NCBI RefSeq assembly: GCF_000764185.1
Contig: NZ_JQEC01000002.1
Location: 186,001 to 250,000 of the forward strand
Origin: Colwellia psychrerythraea
GTDB taxonomy: Bacteria > Pseudomonadota > Gammaproteobacteria > Enterobacterales > Alteromonadaceae
Direction: 5' to 3'
Length of the DNA stretch: 64,000 nucleotides
Positions 59,433 to 64,000 of the stretch are shown here, piece by piece. A model generated the notes under the pieces. It ran no database searches. It saw nothing but the letters and a program-made list of their open reading frames with translations, and was not told the DNA's origin. Made by a program: the position numbers and the translations under genes. The stretch's first letter is position 1, and the number at the start of each line of letters is the position of its first letter.

Positions 59433-59660
59433 ACCTGAACTCTGGATAAGCAGTATTTGCTCAATATTCCCCTTCATCCAATTCTCAGCGTTAAAACGTC
59501 GATAAATAACCCGTTATTCATAAACGTTTTGCCTTGATAATCGGATAAATTAAAGCATTGATAGAGTATATTGCTATTTAATTCAGCACTTTAAATTTTT
59601 AATTACCATAAGTTGTTTTTTTTACTTAAACATCAAGTACTCATTATCCAGAGTTCAGGT
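59433..59660. mobile_element. MITE copy B, 228 bp, intact
   Basis: Begins ACCTGAACTCTGGATAA and ends with its exact inverse complement (17 bp). Direct repeats TATTTA flank it (59427-59432 and 59661-59666). It is exactly as long as copy A and is its homologue in the opposite orientation: both share the core around TCAGCGTTAAAACGTCGATA, then AATAACCCGTTATTCATAAA, and the far end (TTTACTTAAACATCAAGTAC in this copy). The middle is more diverged. No coding capacity. Its right flank touches the stop codon of the serine hydrolase gene. Confidence 0.88.
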
Positions 59661-59666
59661 TATTTA

Positions 59667-61259
59667 TTACTTTGGCACTAACTTTAAGTCATGAAAATCA
59701 AAACTAAAATCAGTTGCCCGGGATACTGCTTTCATAGTGACGTAGTTAATACCACCGTCTTCGTTTAAATTAAAGTTAACAAAAGCATCCGCTTCGAGCG
59801 TTCTATCATGCCAACGAACAATAAAAGTATTATGTTGGTAGTGCTCGAGTGTACCTTTTAATGCAGCAGTGTTGGCAAATTGCATATGCAGCTTATTATT
59901 TTTAAAACTGATGTCTATTTCGCCATACCAATTATCAACATAGGTGTCGGCGTAATCACGTAATGCTAACGAATGTGCTGAGTTTTTCTGTACCGAGTCA
60001 GCCATTTTAGCTAAGCGTTTTTGTTCTTTAGCTTTACTTTTTTGCTGCTTTTTGTGATAAAAATCGACCCAGTCCTTTTCAGGCAACTCAAGATATTCAT
60101 TTAGAATTTGTAGATAAATAGCATTAAATGCATAACCTGATTGCTGATTGGTTAAAATCACCATAGCGAGATCGACTTCTGGCACTAATACCACTTTTGA
60201 GACCATACCGAGAATACCACCGCTATGATGAATTAACTTCACCCCATGATAATCTTTCATAAACCAGCCTAGACCATAAGCAGCAAAGTGCGTTTTATCT
60301 TGCCGAGTCGCTTTATCCGAAACAGACAATAAAGTACGCGGTTGCCACATTGCTCTACTTTGCTTAGCTGAAAACAACCGAGGTGCCTTGTCATCGGCAC
60401 TATCTTCATCAAGTATGTCACCATATGCACCTTTGTTAAGCTGAGCCAATAACCAAAAGCTCATATCATTAACACTAGAAGCAACAGAACCCGCTGATGA
60501 AAATTTCTCTAAGAAATCCCCACCCACTACGTTTAATTTTCCATCAAGTGGTACATGTGCTCTAGCGACATTTATATTTTTCTTGTCAATCAATGAAAAA
60601 GTAGCTCGAGTATTATTCATACCTAAAGGGCTAAAAATACGCTGTTGAATAACTTCAGTCCAAGGTTGGCCAGTAATACGAGTAATCACTTCACCAGCAA
60701 TAATATACATTAAGTTATCGTAAGCAAATTCACTACGAAAACTAGATACTTCGGGTAAATTCCTTAAACCTTTAAGAATATCAGCATTTGTTAAACTCGT
60801 GTGCGGCCAAATCATCAAATCTCCGGCCCCCAGACCTAAACCTGAATTATGAGCCAATAAATCAATAATAGTGAACTCACGGGTGACGTAGGCATCGGGC
60901 ATTTGAAATTCAGGTATAATATCAATAACTTTAGTCTGCCAAGTTAATTTACCTTCATCAACCAAGTTAGCTAATAAAGCTGCGGTCATGGCCTTAGTAT
61001 TAGAAGCAATGCCAAACAAGGTATCTGTAGTGACTTTCGCTGGTTTTCCCTGTTCAATAATACCAAAACCTTTACTCATCACCACCTTGTTATCTTTGAC
61101 AATGGCTATAGCAACACCAGGCACTTGAAAGGTATTCATCGCCTTGGCAATGGCTTGTTCAATATTAGCATTTTTTTCAGTAATGCTATTCGCGTGTGCT
61201 GGTGCAACAAATGACACAAGCAAGATCATTGCAGACACTGTATAACTAAATAACTTCAT
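59667..61259 (-). CDS. Exported serine hydrolase of the beta-lactamase (class C/AmpC-like) family
   Basis: A 530-aa secreted or periplasmic protein with a signal peptide (MKLFSYTVSAMILLVSFVAP...HA). Beta-lactamase/transpeptidase motifs are SNTK (SxxK, in FGIASNTKAMTAALL), YDN (YxN) and HSGG. A C-terminal DUF3471-like beta domain (about 435-528) follows. It is likelier an esterase or D-aminopeptidase-like hydrolase than a true resistance enzyme. AGGAAG precedes the start. Confidence 0.87.
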   Translation of the reverse strand: MKLFSYTVSAMILLVSFVAPAHANSITEKNANIEQAIAKAMNTFQVPGVAIAIVKDNKVVMSKGFGIIEQGKPAKVTTDTLFGIASNTKAMTAALLANLVDEGKLTWQTKVIDIIPEFQMPDAYVTREFTIIDLLAHNSGLGLGAGDLMIWPHTSLTNADILKGLRNLPEVSSFRSEFAYDNLMYIIAGEVITRITGQPWTEVIQQRIFSPLGMNNTRATFSLIDKKNINVARAHVPLDGKLNVVGGDFLEKFSSAGSVASSVNDMSFWLLAQLNKGAYGDILDEDSADDKAPRLFSAKQSRAMWQPRTLLSVSDKATRQDKTHFAAYGLGWFMKDYHGVKLIHHSGGILGMVSKVVLVPEVDLAMVILTNQQSGYAFNAIYLQILNEYLELPEKDWVDFYHKKQQKSKAKEQKRLAKMADSVQKNSAHSLALRDYADTYVDNWYGEIDISFKNNKLHMQFANTAALKGTLEHYQHNTFIVRWHDRTLEADAFVNFNLNEDGGINYVTMKAVSRATDFSFDFHDLKLVPK

Positions 61260-61350
61260 ATTAGCTTCCTGTATTAAGGTTGTTAATTTTATTTGAGGCT
61301 TTATTTGATAGTTTGACTTGGCATAGCTTTGACTTTGCCACAGTTAACCA

Positions 61351-62007
61351 TTAAGCGATCTCTATGCCTAAATTAGATAAACCTTCAGATAAGCTCATCT
61401 GCTTAGCTAACTTACAAGTACGTTTATCGGCGGCGGCAAATTTTAGAAAATCGAACAACTCATTTTGGGTGTCGTTTTCCCATTGCATGAGTGGATGTTC
61501 ACTCATTTGTTCAGTAGTGATAACAAGCGTTTCTAATGCCGCGACGTCATCAGGTTCAACAACATCTTCGGCTTCTTGAAGTAACAGCAACTCAACATAA
61601 TAACTGACACTATTATGAGATAGACGACTGATACTTTGAATATCGTCAATATCAATTTCTGCTGCTTTTTGTTTCTTCGATGGCTTAACTTGCATTAATT
61701 GCCATAAAGCCGAAAAAGCCATACAGGCATCAAGTGCAGGAAAGACACCAAAAGAGTCAAACGCTTCAGGATCAGGAGTTTCAGCTTCTAATTTGAGTAA
61801 TTGGGCATCACTATTAATTTTTACCGTATTACTGTTATCAAGCCATTGCCAAATAATGTCGAGTTGATTACGTAATACTTTAGCATTACCAAAATCAGCG
61901 GCTTCACTAAACATCTGATAATTAGGTAACATACGCTCAAGAAGCGCTGCAGAAAAAGCAATTTGATGCCAATGACTTAACTTGGCAAAAGGAAGGTGGA
62001 TAGCCAC
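61351..62007 (-). CDS. YjaG-like DUF416 family protein
   Basis: A 218-aa protein of the DUF416 family. Diagnostic pattern: W..IAFSAALLERMLPNYQMF, LDIIWQWL, FGVFPALDACMAFSALWQL and ending NLGIEIA. Mostly helical and acidic, cytoplasmic; function unknown. GTG start with a weak ribosome binding site. Confidence 0.85.
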   Translation of the reverse strand: MAIHLPFAKLSHWHQIAFSAALLERMLPNYQMFSEAADFGNAKVLRNQLDIIWQWLDNSNTVKINSDAQLLKLEAETPDPEAFDSFGVFPALDACMAFSALWQLMQVKPSKKQKAAEIDIDDIQSISRLSHNSVSYYVELLLLQEAEDVVEPDDVAALETLVITTEQMSEHPLMQWENDTQNELFDFLKFAAADKRTCKLAKQMSLSEGLSNLGIEIA

Positions 62008-62114
62008 TTAGATAAATACTCAGTTGCGATAATTAACTGGATTATACCCAAGCTTACTCAAAATGCGAATAAGCTTGGTTGTATGGCTATTTACTTGTAT
62101 AGATATCAGGACAA

Positions 62115-63596
62115 TTAGTTAGCTAATTGCTTTTGAGCATATTCAAATTTCAAACGATATTCAGTCAACTTGTGCTCTAACTCATTAATTTGCTCAGTAA
62201 ATTTAGTTTCTTGCTCACTATTATTACCAATGAGAACATGATTTTCATCACGTAAAAACTTAATAGTTTCTCTCACTTTACTATTTTCAATTTCTTGTTT
62301 TTCACGATTACTATTAAAACGTTGCAGGACGTTTTCTTGTCCGTCTTGAGCAACTTTAACTTGCTCATTTAACACAGCGACTTCTTGCTGATACAGTTTT
62401 ATATCATTTTGCTCTGTTTCAACTTGCTTAGTAAGTTTTTCTTTGTTTTTCTCTAATTCAATAATTGTTTGCTGTGCTGTCACTTGTAACTGCTTGGCTT
62501 GCGCATTTTCCTCATTGATTACCTTGAACTCATCAAGCCGAGCTTGTTTTTCACTCGCGGCTTGCTCATCAAGTTTGCCAAGCATCGCTAAATGCTCTTG
62601 ATTTTTTTGCTCTGTTTGCTCTGCTAACTTAACAACTTCTGCCTGATGCTCTTGGCTTTTTTGCTCAGCTGCATCAGCTAATTTCTCAATTTGTGCCTGA
62701 TGCTCTTGGTTTATCTGCTCAGCTTGCTCTGCTAACTTAGCAATTTCTGCTTGATGGTCTTGGCTTGCTTGTACTGCTTGTTTTGTTTTATCTTGTTCAG
62801 TATCAATCGTTTTTTGCGAGCCACTTAATTGCTGTTGCAATTCAGCTTTACTGTCTTGTTCTTGTTTAATCTGCTCTGTTAGTAAATTTATTTTTTGCTG
62901 TAAAACTGCAGTAGCTTTGTCACTACTTTGCAATGCTTCTGCTTTAGCATGGCTGATTTCATTCTTAGCATGTTGCAGCTTTTCAGCAAAAGCATCAATT
63001 TCTTGCTGGGCCGAGGCTGTTACTTCTTTTTTAGCTTCATTAAGTGAATCGATTTGCTGAGCGCTAGCAGACTCCGCTTGCTCTTTAGATAAGGTTAACT
63101 GGTTAGTTAAGTTATGTTCTTGCTCTGTTAACACCATAATACGGCCATTTAAGCCATCGATCTCATGGGTTTTATCATTGAGCTTTTGTTCTGTTTCGAG
63201 TAATTTTTCTTCTAATTTATTATCACTACTCTGCTTTTCGTCATGCTGCAATGTTTTCTGCTGCTTTAAGCTTGATACTTGTTTCTCTAAGGCTTCAATA
63301 GTTTCAGTATAATTAATGGTATTTTGAGTAAGTTCTACTTGAAAGTTTTGCTTATTAAGCTCGACATCTGCTTTCTTGTCAGCAATGGTTTGCTTTAATT
63401 GGCTCACTTCATTAGCTAAACTTTGCTCTTTTTCAGAGGCATTTTCACTTTGTTGTCCAGAATTTTGGCTAATTTGAGCGTTAACAGCAGCAGTTATCAA
63501 ACTAGTTAATTTATCTTCAACTTGAATGTAAACATCACTTGCTAAGCTTTGTATCTGTTCTTCAATGTCCTTAGAAAGTTTACTCTTATCGACCAT
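62115..63596 (-). CDS. Long coiled-coil protein with tandem 18-residue repeats
   Basis: A 493-aa protein from ATG 63596 (MVDKSKLSKDIEEQIQSLAS); the open frame extends to 63665. Nearly the whole length is charged heptad-type coiled coil rich in Gln, Glu, Lys and Ala. Three exact-length 18-residue repeats and a partial fourth lie around residues 282-345 (pattern QAEIAKLAEQAEQINQEH). No signal peptide, membrane segment or enzyme motif is visible. The fold is similar to KfrA-type or structural filament proteins, but I cannot assign a family. Confidence 0.75.
   Translation of the reverse strand: MVDKSKLSKDIEEQIQSLASDVYIQVEDKLTSLITAAVNAQISQNSGQQSENASEKEQSLANEVSQLKQTIADKKADVELNKQNFQVELTQNTINYTETIEALEKQVSSLKQQKTLQHDEKQSSDNKLEEKLLETEQKLNDKTHEIDGLNGRIMVLTEQEHNLTNQLTLSKEQAESASAQQIDSLNEAKKEVTASAQQEIDAFAEKLQHAKNEISHAKAEALQSSDKATAVLQQKINLLTEQIKQEQDSKAELQQQLSGSQKTIDTEQDKTKQAVQASQDHQAEIAKLAEQAEQINQEHQAQIEKLADAAEQKSQEHQAEVVKLAEQTEQKNQEHLAMLGKLDEQAASEKQARLDEFKVINEENAQAKQLQVTAQQTIIELEKNKEKLTKQVETEQNDIKLYQQEVAVLNEQVKVAQDGQENVLQRFNSNREKQEIENSKVRETIKFLRDENHVLIGNNSEQETKFTEQINELEHKLTEYRLKFEYAQKQLAN
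62562..62753 (-). repeat. 54-bp coding tandem repeats
   Basis: Within the coiled-coil gene, units at 62700-62753, 62646-62699 and 62592-62645 each encode 18 residues (QAxIxKLAxxxEQxxQEH), followed by a partial unit (62562-62591). The period keeps the reading frame, so copy number can change without breaking the protein. Confidence 0.8.
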
Positions 63597-63694
63597 ATTA
63601 TTCTCGTTATTATAAATCACTACAGCCTGTAAATTACCACAGGTGTACCAACACAGGAATATCAAAAGTAACTTTTTTTAACTAAATGTAACAA

Positions 63695-63716
63695 AAAAGA
63701 GGCCTAAGCCTCTTTT
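63695..63716 (-). terminator. Terminator after SapC-family gene
   Basis: AAAAGAGGC-CTAA-GCCTCTTTT, a 9-bp perfect stem followed by a T-run on the minus strand, downstream of the SapC-family gene and upstream of the coiled-coil gene. Confidence 0.85.
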
Positions 63717-63754
63717 ATTTCAACAATTTCAGGCTATTCGGCCAAAAGATTATT

Positions 63755-64000
63755 TTAGCTCTCAGCAACTTCTGCTGGTGCTTCTTGCTTGTTTAGTGGT
63801 GCAATTTGAACACCAGCAATTTGATTGTTCCCAGTATCGTTACGAAGTTGCACTAAACGATTAAGCTGACCTAGAGAACCTAACATGGCATAAATTGGTA
63901 CAAATAGACCACGTTTGTGGAAATCTAAGACTTTATCATCAGCTAACAGTTTAACTTTGTCTTCATTAACAGTAAAAAGGCCTGTAAGCTTTTTCTTTTC
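63755..64000 (-). CDS. SapC-family protein, C-terminal part (5' end outside window)
   Basis: Eighty-one C-terminal codons are visible, open to the right edge. LTGLFTVNEDKVKLLADDKV, then LDFHKRGLFVPIYAMLGSLG and LNRLVQLRND match the usual ending of SapC-like proteins (GFYTINEEKL ... LHQKGYLQAIFMVIASLANV). A short Ala/Glu-rich tail follows. In marine gammaproteobacteria such genes often accompany TonB receptors and tryptophan halogenase-like genes; the biochemical role is unknown. Confidence 0.75.
   Translation of the reverse strand, partial: EKKKLTGLFTVNEDKVKLLADDKVLDFHKRGLFVPIYAMLGSLGQLNRLVQLRNDTGNNQIAGVQIAPLNKQEAPAEVAES

Overview
The window is AT-rich chromosomal DNA of a marine gammaproteobacterium, most likely in the Alteromonadales and close to Colwellia. 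I infer this from the gene families and the enterobacteria-like gene blocks (nfuA/gntX/bioH, coaD/mutM/rpmG/rpmB/radC/coaBC/slmA, fre/ubiD, rho/trxA/rhlB/gppA, hemB/tatD/tatCBA, rpoH/ftsX/ftsE/ftsY/rsmD), together with a PEP-CTERM protein, SapC and large TonB receptors. No rRNA, tRNA, CRISPR array or prophage is visible. Both window edges cut genes: a BaeS-like histidine kinase on the left and a SapC-family gene on the right.

Layout: 1-4.4 kb holds a BaeS-like kinase, a cytosine deaminase-like enzyme, a DNRLRE/PEP-CTERM gene broken by an in-frame TAG, an alpha/beta hydrolase without its nucleophilic serine, and a BaeR-like regulator. lexA follows with two SOS boxes over its promoter. From 5.8 to 14.8 kb is a complete aa3/caa3-type cytochrome c oxidase operon: subunit II carrying two extra cytochrome c domains, subunit I, CtaG, subunit III, SURF1, an SCO-like CxxxC protein, heme A synthase, heme O synthase and SCO1. 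An FNR/CRP-like palindrome and hairpins lie upstream. From 14.8 to 25.5 kb come a polysaccharide deacetylase, a MATE transporter, small membrane proteins, nfuA, an M14 peptidase, gntX/comF, bioH, a 100-aa protein resembling flagellar rod/hook ends paired with an HExxH protein, and a TetR regulator.

From 25.7 to 35.2 kb is the coaD-mutM-rpmGB-radC-coaBC-slmA-pepD block. It contains two disturbances: a decayed second copy of mutM that is itself interrupted by a 228-bp MITE-like element, and a ribbon-helix-helix/ParA/PilZ cassette between rpmB and radC. From 35 to 50.7 kb are two GGDEF cyclases, a LuxR-type regulator, fre, ubiD, rho, trxA, rhlB, ppx/gppA, a TetR/GST pair, hemB, tatD and tatABC. 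From 50.9 to 64 kb are a TonB-dependent receptor, rpoH with ftsXEY, rsmD, ogt, a second intact 228-bp MITE, a serine beta-lactamase-like hydrolase, a YjaG homologue, a coiled-coil protein with 18-residue repeats, and the end of a SapC-family gene.

The best-supported novelties are: (1) a MITE family with 17-bp perfect terminal inverted repeats and matching flanking duplications (two intact 228-bp copies, one truncated copy), with one copy inside a mutM pseudogene whose two halves can both be read; (2) the mini rod/hook-like protein next to a putative metalloprotease; (3) the ParA/RHH/PilZ cassette; (4) the single-stop PEP-CTERM pseudogene. Functions were assigned by reading protein motifs and from family knowledge; no database search was run.
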